Assembly: GCA_026126105.1 (NCBI GenBank) | Contig: JAHCJV010000007.1 | Span: 1-64,000 of the forward strand | Length of the DNA: 64,000 nt | Origin: Enhydrobacter sp. | GTDB taxonomy: Bacteria; Pseudomonadota; Alphaproteobacteria; Reyranellales; Reyranellaceae | Direction of reading: 5' to 3' | Shown: piece after piece, positions 19,490 to 27,592 of the stretch | How the letters are laid out: each line of letters starts with the position of its first letter | Numbering within the stretch: the stretch's first letter is position 1 | Program-made: the position numbers and the translations under genes | The notes under the pieces: generated by a model | Databases searched by the model: none | What the model saw: the letters and a program-made list of their open reading frames with translations, nothing else | Told to the model about the DNA's origin: nothing

Positions 19490-21610
19490 TCAGCGTCGTT
19501 GGGCCACGTTCGGGCGCAGGATGCTGCTCAGGATCTTGTCCGGTGTGAACGGATAGTCGCGCACCCGCACGCCGCAGGCATTGTAGACGGCATTCGCCAC
19601 GGCCGCGCCGGCACCGCAAATGCCGAGCTCGCCAACGCCCTTCGACCCGAGCGGATTGGACTTGTCGTCGAAGCCGGCCAGCATGATCGCCTCGACAGCG
19701 GGGATGTCGGCGTGCACCGGAACGTGGTAGCCGGCGAGATCGTGGTTGACGAAAGAGCCATAGCGCGGATCGACCACCGCCTGCTCGTGCAGCGCCGAGG
19801 ATACGCCCCAGATCATGCCGCCGATCAGCTGCGAGCGGGCAGTCTTGGGATTGAGGATGCGGCCGGCGTCGAACACGCCGAGCATGCGACGCAACCGCAC
19901 CTCTCCAGTCGTCGAATCGATCGCCACTTCGGCGAAATGCGCCCCATAGCTGTGCTGCGAGAACTTCTTGAACGCGTCACCGGGCTCGGAGGTGGCTTCC
20001 GCTTGCACATTGCCCGGCCCTCGCCCTGCATCGACCTTCTTCCTGAGTTCCAGGCAGGCCTGCTGCACGGCCGAACAGCAGCTTGCCGCCCCGAACGAGC
20101 CGCCGGAACCCGGCGTGTCGGGATAAGAGCTGTGGCCGAGCTTCACCGTCACGCTCTCGATCGGCAGGTCGAGCGTCTCGGCCGCGACCTGGGCGAAGAT
20201 CGTGTACGAGCCCGTGCCGATGTCGGTCATATCCATCTCGACCGTCACACGCCGGTCCTCGTCCATGCGGACCTTTGCGGCCGCCGGTCGCCGCAGGTTG
20301 ACGCGAATCGCCGCCGCCATGCCGAGACCGACCAGCCACTGGCCATCCTTAAGCGTGCCGGGGACGCGTGGCCTCTGCTCCCAGCCGAACTTCTCGGCGC
20401 CGGTCTGCAGGCACGCCACGAGGGCGCGGGTGGAGAAGGGAACGCCCTTCTCGGGGTCTTGCGTCGGCTCGTTCCGGATCCTGAGCTCGACGGGATCTAT
20501 GTCGAGCTTGTAGGCCAGCTCGTCCATGGCCTGCTCGAGCGCGAGCTGGCCGACCGCATCGCCTGGCGCACGCATCGAATCGGCAACGGGCAGGTCGAGC
20601 GGCACGACGCGATGAGTGGTGAGCCGATTGGGCGCCGCATACATGGCGCGCGTGCTGACCGCCGCGGTTTCAACGTATTCGTCCATGCGCGCGGATTGCG
20701 AGACCACCTCATGCGCGATCGCCGTCAGCGTGCCATCCCGTGACGCTGCCAATCGGACGCGCTGGATCGTCGAGGCGCGATGCGTCGTCACGCTGAACAT
20801 CTGCTGGCGTGTCAACGTGACCTTGACCGGGCGCTTGAGCTGGCGCGCGGCGAGCGCCGCCAGAATGGCGTCGCCGTAGATCGACAGCTTGCCGCCGAAG
20901 CCGCCGCCGACGAACTCGCTCACGAGCTCGACGTTGTCCGCGGGAATGTTGAGCGTCGCGGCGATCGACTTCTGGGCACTGTCGACCAGCTGCGCGGAGC
21001 AGTAGATGGTCAGCTGATCGCCCGACCAGAAGGCCAGGCTGGCCGGCGGCTCCATCGGGTTGTGACTCTGGTACGGCGTGGTGTAGGTCGCGTCGATCCG
21101 CGCCGCACCTTCGGCCAGACCGCGCTCGAGGTCGCCGACCTTCGAATCGGCCTTGCCATTGGGCATCTTGCTCGGCGGATAGGCCAGCCGGCGGCCTTCG
21201 CGGAGTTCGTAGAGACCGGCCTCGGCCTGGTACGATACCTCCACCAGCCGCGCTGCGGCCGTGGCCTGCTCGAACGTGTCGGCGACGACCAACGCTACCG
21301 GCTCACCATGATAATGGATGCGCGCCTCGGCGAGCTGCGGCTTGGGGCGGGCGTGGCGGTCCTCGCCTTCCTGCTTGAACGGCGCCTGTGCGGGGGCGTT
21401 CTCGTGGCTCATCACCAGGACGACGCCGGGCGCCTGCTCGGCCGCCTTGATGTCGATCTTCGTGATGGTGCCGCGGCCGATCGTGCTGGTTACGATGACG
21501 CCGAAGGCGGGATGCTCGGCGCGCCTGTCGCCGGAATAGCGCGCGGCCCCAGTGACCTTGGCCTTGCCGTCGATCCTGTCGATGGGCTGGCCGATGATGG
21601 TGTCTGGCAT
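19490..21610 (-). CDS. paoC: aldehyde oxidoreductase molybdenum-binding subunit (PaoC/YagR type)
   Basis: Catalytic subunit of a xanthine-dehydrogenase-family enzyme, 706 residues, carrying the molybdopterin cytosine dinucleotide cofactor. It opens with IGQPIDRIDGKAKVTGAARYS, shows the moco-contact regions GGFGGKLSIYGDA and GSGGSFGAASCC, and ends with the catalytic glutamate in KGVGELGICGAG. Such enzymes hydroxylate aldehydes to carboxylic acids with water and pass electrons to the iron-sulphur and FAD subunits. Length and order (2Fe-2S, FAD, Mo on the same strand) match E. coli PaoABC, a periplasmic aldehyde detoxifier. It follows the FAD subunit after three bases. Confidence 0.9.
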   Translation of the reverse strand: MPDTIIGQPIDRIDGKAKVTGAARYSGDRRAEHPAFGVIVTSTIGRGTITKIDIKAAEQAPGVVLVMSHENAPAQAPFKQEGEDRHARPKPQLAEARIHYHGEPVALVVADTFEQATAAARLVEVSYQAEAGLYELREGRRLAYPPSKMPNGKADSKVGDLERGLAEGAARIDATYTTPYQSHNPMEPPASLAFWSGDQLTIYCSAQLVDSAQKSIAATLNIPADNVELVSEFVGGGFGGKLSIYGDAILAALAARQLKRPVKVTLTRQQMFSVTTHRASTIQRVRLAASRDGTLTAIAHEVVSQSARMDEYVETAAVSTRAMYAAPNRLTTHRVVPLDLPVADSMRAPGDAVGQLALEQAMDELAYKLDIDPVELRIRNEPTQDPEKGVPFSTRALVACLQTGAEKFGWEQRPRVPGTLKDGQWLVGLGMAAAIRVNLRRPAAAKVRMDEDRRVTVEMDMTDIGTGSYTIFAQVAAETLDLPIESVTVKLGHSSYPDTPGSGGSFGAASCCSAVQQACLELRKKVDAGRGPGNVQAEATSEPGDAFKKFSQHSYGAHFAEVAIDSTTGEVRLRRMLGVFDAGRILNPKTARSQLIGGMIWGVSSALHEQAVVDPRYGSFVNHDLAGYHVPVHADIPAVEAIMLAGFDDKSNPLGSKGVGELGICGAGAAVANAVYNACGVRVRDYPFTPDKILSSILRPNVAQRR

Positions 21611-21613
21611 GGT

Positions 21614-22597
21614 TCAGGCCTTCTTCTGCGCGGCGGCGTCGGTGAGCGCGCGAGCCACCGTCCGTGCTGCAAGCGGGATCTTGAAGTCGTTGTGGCCGCG
21701 GCCCACCGCCCCTTTCACGGCGGCCTCCCCGGCCGCAGCGAAGGCATCGTCGGATAGGACGGCTCCGGCTAGCCGGCGTTCCGCCTCGAACGCACGCCAA
21801 GGTTTGTGCGCGACGCCGCCCATCGCGATACGGGCCGAGCGGATGCGGTCGCCCTCCGTCTCGACAACGGCGGCGACCGACACCAGGGCGAAGTCGTAGG
21901 ACGCCCGGTCGCGCACCTTGCGATAAATCTGCCCGCCCGGGGGCGCAGGTGGCAATATCACTGCGGTGATCAGTTCGCCGTTTCCGAGGATGGTGTCCTT
22001 TTCGGGCGCTGCCTCGGGCAGGCGATGGAAGTCGGCGATCTTGATGCGCCGTTGGCCAGAGGCCGACTGCACTTCCACTTCGGCGTCGAGCACGGCAAGG
22101 GCGACCGCCATGTCGGAGGGATGGACCGCGATGCAGGCGTCGCTGGCGCCCAGCACGGCGTGGATGCGGTTGTAGCCCTTCAGCGCCGAGCAGCCGCTTC
22201 CCGGCACGCGCTTGTTGCACGGCATGGACGGGTCGTAGAAATAATAGCAGCGCGTACGCTGCAGGAGATTGCCGCCGGTGGTCGCCTGATTGCGCAGCTG
22301 GCCCGAGGCGCCATTGAGGACGGCACGCGACAATACCGGATACCGCTCCCGCACCCGTGGATCGCCCGCGAGGTCGGAGTTCGTCACCGTGGCGCCGATG
22401 CGCAGACCGCCCTCCTCATCGGAAATCTGGGCAAGCGGCAATCGGGAGACGTCGACCAGATGCTGCGGAGTTTCGGCGTCGACCTTCATGAGATCGAGCA
22501 GGTTCGTGCCGCCGCCGAGGAACTTCGCGCCGGGCTTGCCGATCGCAGCCAGCGCGGCGGCTACGTCGGCCGGCCGTTCATAGGTAAAGGGCTGCAT
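21614..22597 (-). CDS. paoB: aldehyde oxidoreductase FAD subunit with extra Fe-S cysteines (PaoB/YagS type)
   Basis: FAD-binding subunit of 327 residues, CO-dehydrogenase flavoprotein fold. The FAD loops are [15 protein letters not shown] (about 28-42) and [15 protein letters not shown] (about 103-117). Directly after the second loop are four cysteines (in RTRC, MPCNK, GSGCS and DACIAV) spread over about 47 residues. PaoB proteins have an insertion here that binds a 4Fe-4S cluster; this separates the PaoABC subgroup from ordinary xanthine dehydrogenases. Placed three bases behind the 2Fe-2S subunit and three before the molybdenum subunit. Confidence 0.9.
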   Translation of the reverse strand: MQPFTYERPADVAAALAAIGKPGAKFLGGGTNLLDLMKVDAETPQHLVDVSRLPLAQISDEEGGLRIGATVTNSDLAGDPRVRERYPVLSRAVLNGASGQLRNQATTGGNLLQRTRCYYFYDPSMPCNKRVPGSGCSALKGYNRIHAVLGASDACIAVHPSDMAVALAVLDAEVEVQSASGQRRIKIADFHRLPEAAPEKDTILGNGELITAVILPPAPPGGQIYRKVRDRASYDFALVSVAAVVETEGDRIRSARIAMGGVAHKPWRAFEAERRLAGAVLSDDAFAAAGEAAVKGAVGRGHNDFKIPLAARTVARALTDAAAQKKA

Positions 22598-22600
22598 CGC

Positions 22601-23227
22601 TCAGGCCTTTCCTGCAGCGTCGAGGATCGCCGCGACGATGTTGGGGTAGGCGGCGCAGCGGCAGATGTTGCCGCTCATGCGCTCGCGAACTTCGGTCTCG
22701 GCCACCTCCATTGCCGCGGCCGCGAGTTCCGGCGTCACAGCCGAGGGCAGGCCGCGCTTCAGTTCCGCCAGCATGCCCACTGCAGAGCAGATCTGGCCCG
22801 GCGTGCAGAAGCCGCACTGGAATCCGTCATGCTCGACGAAGGCGGTTTGTACGGGATGCAGCGCCTCTTCGCGCCCGAGTCCCTCGATGGTCGTGATCTC
22901 AAGGTCGTCGCACGAGAGGGCGAGGTTCAGGCACGAATTCTTGCGGATGCCGTCGATCAGCACCGTGCAGGCACCGCACTGGCCGTGATCGCAGCCTTTC
23001 TTGGTGCCGGTGAGGGCGAGATGCTCGCGCAGGGCGTCGAGCAGCGTCGTGCGCGGATCGAGCCTCAACTCGTGCTGCGCTCCGTTCACCTTGAGGCTGA
23101 CATCGACCGGCGGTGCGCCCGCCCCCGGAGGGGGCGATTGGGCAAGAGCGCTGCCGCTCTGCAGGGTTGCGCCGAGGGCTGCTCCACCGCCGAACAGGCC
23201 GCGCCGGGTAACTGACGTGTTTCTCAT
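22601..23227 (-). CDS. paoA: aldehyde oxidoreductase 2Fe-2S subunit with Tat signal (PaoA/YagT type)
   Basis: Small electron-transfer subunit of 208 residues. A twin-arginine signal (SVTRRGLFGGGAALGAT) and alanine-rich linker lead into a plant-type 2Fe-2S domain (GCDHGQCGACTVLIDG) and a helical second 2Fe-2S domain (GFQCGFCTPGQ and NICRCAAYPN). The Tat signal on this subunit would carry the folded, cofactor-loaded trimer to the periplasm, as for E. coli PaoABC. I chose ATG 23227; an in-frame ATG at 23290 would add 21 residues but runs over the palindrome and the divergent promoter region. No clear ribosome-binding site helps to decide. Confidence 0.88.
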   Translation of the reverse strand: MRNTSVTRRGLFGGGAALGATLQSGSALAQSPPPGAGAPPVDVSLKVNGAQHELRLDPRTTLLDALREHLALTGTKKGCDHGQCGACTVLIDGIRKNSCLNLALSCDDLEITTIEGLGREEALHPVQTAFVEHDGFQCGFCTPGQICSAVGMLAELKRGLPSAVTPELAAAAMEVAETEVRERMSGNICRCAAYPNIVAAILDAAGKA

Positions 23228-23266
23228 GCGGAGAGAACGACCCGGCTCGATGCCTCGTTGCGTCGC

Positions 23267-23282
23267 GGAACCAATTGGTTCC
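23267..23282. promoter_or_regulatory. perfect 16-bp palindrome, candidate divergent operator
   Basis: GGAACCAATTGGTTCC is a perfect 16-bp inverted repeat in the 72-bp gap between the paoA-type gene and the CBS-domain gene. It is 40 bp from one start and 18 bp from the other, so a bound regulator could control both. It also contains GGAAC boxes pointing both ways, reminiscent of a stress-sigma -35 element, but no CGTT follows at the right distance. Confidence 0.5.
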
Positions 23283-23299
23283 TGAAGCATTACGGCTTT

Positions 23300-23737
23300 A
23301 TGCAGGTTTCCGAGATCATGACGCGCGAGGTCGAAACCATCCCGCCCGAGGCCTCGCTACAGCAGGCGGCCGCTGCCATGGAGGCGTTGGGCGTCGGCTC
23401 ATTGCCCGTCTGCGACGGCAAACGCCTGGTTGGCGCGATCACCGACCGCGACATCGTCGTCCGTGGCGTGGCGGCAGGCATCTCGCCCATCGACGGCCTG
23501 GTCGGCGACTGCATGACCGAGGACATCGTCTATGCCTTCTGCGACGAGGAAGCCGACGAGGTGCTGGCGCGCATGAAGACGCTGCAGATCCGGCGTCTCG
23601 CCGTGCTCGATCGCGACAAGACGCTGGCCGGGATCATTTCGCTCGGAGACATCGCAACCGAACCTCGCGCCGCCGCTCTCGGCACCGTGGGTGCCGCGGT
23701 GGCGGAAATCTCCGAACCGTCGCGGCCGCGCAAGTAG
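23300..23737 (+). CDS. CBS-domain pair protein
   Basis: Soluble protein of 145 residues made of two CBS motifs in tandem (about 7-60 and 70-128), forming one Bateman module that binds adenosine nucleotides. Visible features: VSEIMTREVETIPPEASL, then LPVCDGKRLVGAITDRDIV, then DEVLARMKTLQIRRLAVLD and GIISLGDIA. No fused enzyme domain, so it acts as a stand-alone regulator or sensor, a kind often stress-induced. Start ATG 23300 is the only one that leaves the intact first CBS motif; the longer reading overlaps the palindrome. Converges with the GGT-like gene, 21 bp apart. Confidence 0.88.
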   Translation: MQVSEIMTREVETIPPEASLQQAAAAMEALGVGSLPVCDGKRLVGAITDRDIVVRGVAAGISPIDGLVGDCMTEDIVYAFCDEEADEVLARMKTLQIRRLAVLDRDKTLAGIISLGDIATEPRAAALGTVGAAVAEISEPSRPRK

Positions 23738-23758
23738 CCTGTCAAGTTCCTCCGATTT

Positions 23759-25372
23759 CTACGCCGGCACGCAGTAGCCGTCGCGCCGGGGATCGCAGCC
23801 GCCGGTCATGACCCCGGTTGCGAGATCGATTGCTATGCCCTGCATGCCGCCGACTTTCATCGTCCAGTCGGGGCCGCTCAGAACATTGTGTCCGCGCTTG
23901 CGCAACTCGGCCTGCACGTCAGCCGCCAGCCGCGATTCGAGCAAGACTTCGCGCCCGTCGGTCAGACGGCCGCGCGGCGCCTCGATCGCCTGCTGCAGCG
24001 GCATGGCGAAATCGACGTACTGCACGAAGGCCTGCGGCTGGGTCTGCAGGATGCCGTAGCTGCCCGGCGTGCCCAGCGCCATCACCGGCTTGTCGTCCTG
24101 GGTGACGATCGAGGGTGCGACGCAGACCGGCATCAGGTCGCCGTGCTTCACGCGGTTCGGGCTGTCGGGCGTGACGTCGGCCCAATAGAGGAAGTTGTTC
24201 AGGCAGACGCCGGTGCCCGGCACGACGACGCCCGAGCCGAATACGCTGCCGAGGCTTTGGGTGACGCAGATGACGTTGCCGTCGGCATCGGCGATCGAGA
24301 ACGAGGTGGTGTGACCTTCGCCCGAGCCGTCGGCGGGCAGCGGCGTCCACTGCTCGGTCGGGCCGGTCACCGGCTTGCCGTCGCGCACGCGGGTGCGCAG
24401 GCTCTCGACGTGGCCGTCGGACAGAAGCTCGGCGAGCTTCTGCGGCGAGGGCACACCGTTGGCGATGCGCACGCCTGCCGCGACACGGATGGCCCGCAGC
24501 ACTGTGTCGACATGCTCCACGCCGTTGCGTTCCATCCTGCCGAGATCGAAGCCTTCGAGGATGCGCAGGGTGACGAGATACTGGAACGCCTCGCAGGGTG
24601 GCGGCGGTACATGCACCGTCCGTCCGCGATAGCTCACCGCCACCGGCTCGACCCATTCGGGCCCGAAGTCGAGCAGGTCGTCCATGGTCAGGCAGCCGCC
24701 CAGCTCGGCCAGGCGCTCGATCACTTTCTTGCCGAGCGCGCCGCCGTAGAGCAGGCCCGGGCCTTCGTTACCGAGCGCCTCGAGCGTGTCGGCGAGGTTG
24801 GGTTGCTTCAGCACCGCACCGAGCCTGGGCTGTCCGCCATCGATGCCGCCGAGATAGGTGCTCGACCATTCGGGATAGAGCGCCGTCTGGCCACGCAGTT
24901 CGCTCGTGACGCCGCGATACTCTTCGACATTGAATTCGATCAGGCCGAAGCCGTCGCGCGCCACCCGGATCGCCGGCGCGAACAACTCGGGCAGCTTCTT
25001 TGTGCCGTAGCGGCTCACCATCTCGCACCAGCCGCCGAGATTGCCCGGCGCGCCGACGGCGACCGGCCCGCGCAGGATCTGCTCGCGGCGGCTCAGCCGA
25101 TCAAGCGGGAAGCGGCGCGGTATCCGGGCCATGAAGGTCAAAGAACGCACGCGGCGCTCGGAGGCGACATAGCAAGTGGCATAACCCTGGCCGCCGAGGC
25201 CGGACATGTAGGGCTCGACGACGTTGAGCGTCGCCGCCGTCGCCGCCGCCGCGTCGAACGCGTTGCCGCCGTTGGACAGCACGCGCGCGCCCGCCGCCGC
25301 TGCGATCGGATGCGCTGCTGCCACCATGCCGTGCCGCGATGCGATGGTTGGCCGCTTGCCGTGCTGGATCAT
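23759..25372 (-). CDS. gamma-glutamyltransferase-like Ntn hydrolase
   Basis: Ntn-hydrolase of 537 residues, expected to cleave itself before the nucleophile threonine in GHTTSFSIADADGN (about residue 356), giving large and small subunits. The N terminus (ASRHGMVAAAHPIAAAAG), the PYMSGLGGQGY block and the small-subunit GSGVVVPGTGVCLNN are family signatures. There is no signal peptide, unlike periplasmic GGT, so it should be cytoplasmic. Such proteins include glutathione hydrolases, transpeptidases and cephalosporin-acylase-like enzymes, so a gamma-glutamyl amide substrate is likely but not certain. Divergent from the flavin-monooxygenase/selenoprotein operon with only 56 bp between them; the two may be co-regulated. 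Confidence 0.88.
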   Translation of the reverse strand: MIQHGKRPTIASRHGMVAAAHPIAAAAGARVLSNGGNAFDAAAATAATLNVVEPYMSGLGGQGYATCYVASERRVRSLTFMARIPRRFPLDRLSRREQILRGPVAVGAPGNLGGWCEMVSRYGTKKLPELFAPAIRVARDGFGLIEFNVEEYRGVTSELRGQTALYPEWSSTYLGGIDGGQPRLGAVLKQPNLADTLEALGNEGPGLLYGGALGKKVIERLAELGGCLTMDDLLDFGPEWVEPVAVSYRGRTVHVPPPPCEAFQYLVTLRILEGFDLGRMERNGVEHVDTVLRAIRVAAGVRIANGVPSPQKLAELLSDGHVESLRTRVRDGKPVTGPTEQWTPLPADGSGEGHTTSFSIADADGNVICVTQSLGSVFGSGVVVPGTGVCLNNFLYWADVTPDSPNRVKHGDLMPVCVAPSIVTQDDKPVMALGTPGSYGILQTQPQAFVQYVDFAMPLQQAIEAPRGRLTDGREVLLESRLAADVQAELRKRGHNVLSGPDWTMKVGGMQGIAIDLATGVMTGGCDPRRDGYCVPA

Positions 25373-25411
25373 CTATCGTCCTGTTCCCGATGCGTGTGTC
25401 GGCCTGAAATA

Positions 25412-25428
25412 GGCACTAGACTGGTGCC
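25412..25428. promoter_or_regulatory. near-perfect 17-bp palindrome abutting the monooxygenase start
   Basis: GGCACTAGACTGGTGCC reads almost the same on both strands (outer GGCAC/GTGCC plus AG/CT are symmetric) and ends one base before the ATG at 25429. It sits in the 56-bp gap with the divergent GGT-like gene. No Shine-Dalgarno sequence is visible between it and the ATG. Candidate operator, or an RNA hairpin touching the start codon. Confidence 0.45.
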
Positions 25429-26508
25429 ATGCGCAAACTCGAATTCGGATGGTTCCTGCCGACCGCCGGCGACACTACCGCCTATGGGCTCGCCAGCGCC
25501 CAGATCCCGCCATCGCTCGAGCTTTTCGACAAGGTCGTGGCAGCGGCCGAGGCGGCGGGCTTCGAATACATGCTGGTGCCGGTGCAGACCGCGTGCTGGG
25601 AAGCGTGGATCTCCTCGGCGATGATGGTCGCGCGCTCGAAGTCGATCCGCATGCTCGTGGCCGCGCGGCCGAGCTACATCAATCCGGTCCTGCTGGCGAA
25701 GATGATCTCGGCCTTCGACCAGCTTTCCGGCGGGCGCATCTGCATCAACCTGATCGCCGGCCAGAGCGAGGCGGAGAGCGCCTCGGAGGGCATCCGGTGG
25801 GGCAAGGAAGAACGCTACGAGATCATGGACGAGGAGGTGTCGCTCCTGAAGAAGCTGTGGACGCAGCACTCCGTCACCCATGACGGCAAGTTCTACAAGC
25901 TCGACAAGGCGCAGATCCGGCCGCATCCGCTGCAGAAGCCTCATCCGCGCTTCTATCTCGGCGGCGGCAGTCGCCAGGCTTGGGAGATCTCGGCCAAGCA
26001 TTCGGACGTTCATCTCTTCTGGGGCGATACTTACGAGCGCATCCGCGCCAATATGGCCGAGATCCGCGCCATGGCAGTGGCGCACGGGCGCGAGAACGAC
26101 ATCGGTTTCGGCATGCGCCTGCAGATCGTCTGTCGCGAGACCGAGAACGAGGCATGGGATTTCGCGCACGAGCTCGTTGCCCATGCAAGCGACGCGCAGA
26201 AGGCATTCGTGAAAGAGCGCTTCGCGACGTCCGAAGCCAACCGCCGCGTGCGCGAGCTGGCGGCGGCCGGTGAGGTGATCGAGAAGAACCTGTTCACCGG
26301 CATCACCAAGGTGCGGCCCGGCGCCGGCATCGCCGTCGTCGGGACGCCCGAGCAGTGCGCCGACACCTTGCAGAACTTCATCGATATCGGGTGCCATTCA
26401 TTCTGCCTCTCCGGCTACCTGCACGACGAGGAGGCCGAGCGTTTCGGCAAATGGGTAATGCCGATCCTGCGGGAGCGAAATCGCCAGCGCATGCTGGCGG
26501 CAGAGTAG
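25429..26508 (+). CDS. LLM-class FMN-dependent monooxygenase (alkanesulfonate monooxygenase-like)
   Basis: Bacterial-luciferase-like TIM barrel of 359 residues. It opens LEFGWFLPTAGDT and carries the SsuD-like blocks ARPSYINPVLLAKM, GRICINLIAGQS, RPHPLQKPHPRFYLGGGS and, near the end, VVGTPEQCADTLQNFIDIG. These enzymes use FMNH2 and oxygen to oxidise a substrate, classically cleaving C-S bonds of sulfonates or sulfones; the substrate here is unknown. No flavin reductase gene is adjacent. First gene of an operon: the next gene begins 11 bp downstream and a UGSC selenoprotein candidate is third. The start abuts a palindrome. Confidence 0.9.
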   Translation: MRKLEFGWFLPTAGDTTAYGLASAQIPPSLELFDKVVAAAEAAGFEYMLVPVQTACWEAWISSAMMVARSKSIRMLVAARPSYINPVLLAKMISAFDQLSGGRICINLIAGQSEAESASEGIRWGKEERYEIMDEEVSLLKKLWTQHSVTHDGKFYKLDKAQIRPHPLQKPHPRFYLGGGSRQAWEISAKHSDVHLFWGDTYERIRANMAEIRAMAVAHGRENDIGFGMRLQIVCRETENEAWDFAHELVAHASDAQKAFVKERFATSEANRRVRELAAAGEVIEKNLFTGITKVRPGAGIAVVGTPEQCADTLQNFIDIGCHSFCLSGYLHDEEAERFGKWVMPILRERNRQRMLAAE

Positions 26509-26519
26509 AGGTCCGAACG

Positions 26520-27575
26520 ATGCAGCTCTCGTCCAAGATCTACGAGGCCGACAGCTTCTCGGCGATACAGGAGCTCTATCACTCCAATGGCTGGACCGAC
26601 GGCCTGCCGATCGTGCCGCCGACCGAAGAGGCAGTACGGGCGTGCCTCGAGTGGGCGATGATGCCGCCCGACCAGCTGATCGGTATCGAGCCGGTGCGGG
26701 GGCTCGCGATAACGGCCGAGAAGCTCGCGATCAATTCGGTCATGGCCGGTTGCCTGCCGATGCATTTCCCGGTCGTGATCACGGCCTGGACGGCGATGAT
26801 GCAGGAAGAGTTCCTGATGCATGGCGCCACGGCCAGCACCGGCGGCTGCGCCGTGCTCGTCGTGCTGAACGGTCCCATCCGGCTCGAGATCGGCGCCACC
26901 GGCACCTTCAATGCCTTGGGCAACAGCGACCGCGCCACGGCTGTGATCGGCCGCGCGATCCGACTCTGCCTGATCAACCTTATGGATGTCCGGCCGGGCG
27001 TGATCGACCGCTCGACCTTGGGCCATCCCGGCAAGTTCAGCTATTGTCTCGCCGAGGACGAGGAGGATTCGTCCTGGAAGTCGCTGTCCGAGCAGCGCGG
27101 GATCGAGCGCGCGGCCTCGGCGGTCACCGTCATGGCCGCGGGCGCGCCGCGCCAGATCATGAACGAGTGGACGACCAGGCCGGAGGAGATCCTGGAGACC
27201 TTCGCGGCCGAGATGCGCGCCAACCTTCGGCACTATTCTATTCATCCCGGCAATTACGCGATCGTCGTGCCCAAGCAGCTGCGCGAACATCTCCAGGCCG
27301 CCAACTGGAGCAAGGCTGACATCGCCAGCTTCATCCACGAGCGATCGCGCATCCACCGCCGTGAATGGGGCGATGTCGGCAAGGGGGCCGTGGTGCGCGA
27401 CCGTGGCGACAGCGTCTATCCGGCCATGGAATCGCCGGACCAGCTGCTGGTCATCGCGGCGGGCGGGCCTGCCGGGGGCTTCGGCGCGGTCATTCCGCCC
27501 TGGCTGGGCCACAAGAGCCACGCTGTCACCCTACCGATCGGCGCCTGCGTCGATTGCGAACCGCCAAAAAAGTGA
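26520..27575 (+). CDS. conserved protein of unknown function, UGSC-operon partner
   Basis: Soluble protein of 351 residues with no signal peptide. It has a recognisable conserved opening (GWTDGLPIVPPTEEAV, about 24-39), then KLAINSVMAGCLPMHFPVV, a glycine/threonine-rich core (HGATASTGGCAVLVVLNGP), GHPGKFSYCLAEDEE and a C-terminal pair of cysteines in GACVDCEPP. I do not know its reaction. From memory, longer proteins elsewhere seem to carry this kind of segment fused to a UGSC domain; that would make it the natural partner of the next gene, but I could not check it. ATG 26520 is preceded by GAGGT. It ends 17 bp before the UGSC gene. Confidence 0.75.
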   Translation: MQLSSKIYEADSFSAIQELYHSNGWTDGLPIVPPTEEAVRACLEWAMMPPDQLIGIEPVRGLAITAEKLAINSVMAGCLPMHFPVVITAWTAMMQEEFLMHGATASTGGCAVLVVLNGPIRLEIGATGTFNALGNSDRATAVIGRAIRLCLINLMDVRPGVIDRSTLGHPGKFSYCLAEDEEDSSWKSLSEQRGIERAASAVTVMAAGAPRQIMNEWTTRPEEILETFAAEMRANLRHYSIHPGNYAIVVPKQLREHLQAANWSKADIASFIHERSRIHRREWGDVGKGAVVRDRGDSVYPAMESPDQLLVIAAGGPAGGFGAVIPPWLGHKSHAVTLPIGACVDCEPPKK

Positions 27576-27592
27576 CCACAAGGAGCGTTGCA

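Noticed and set aside
23267..23300. EcfG promoter for the CBS gene using GGAAC of the palindrome
   Set aside because: No CGTT at 16-17 bases (CATT or ATTA instead); kept only as a palindrome.
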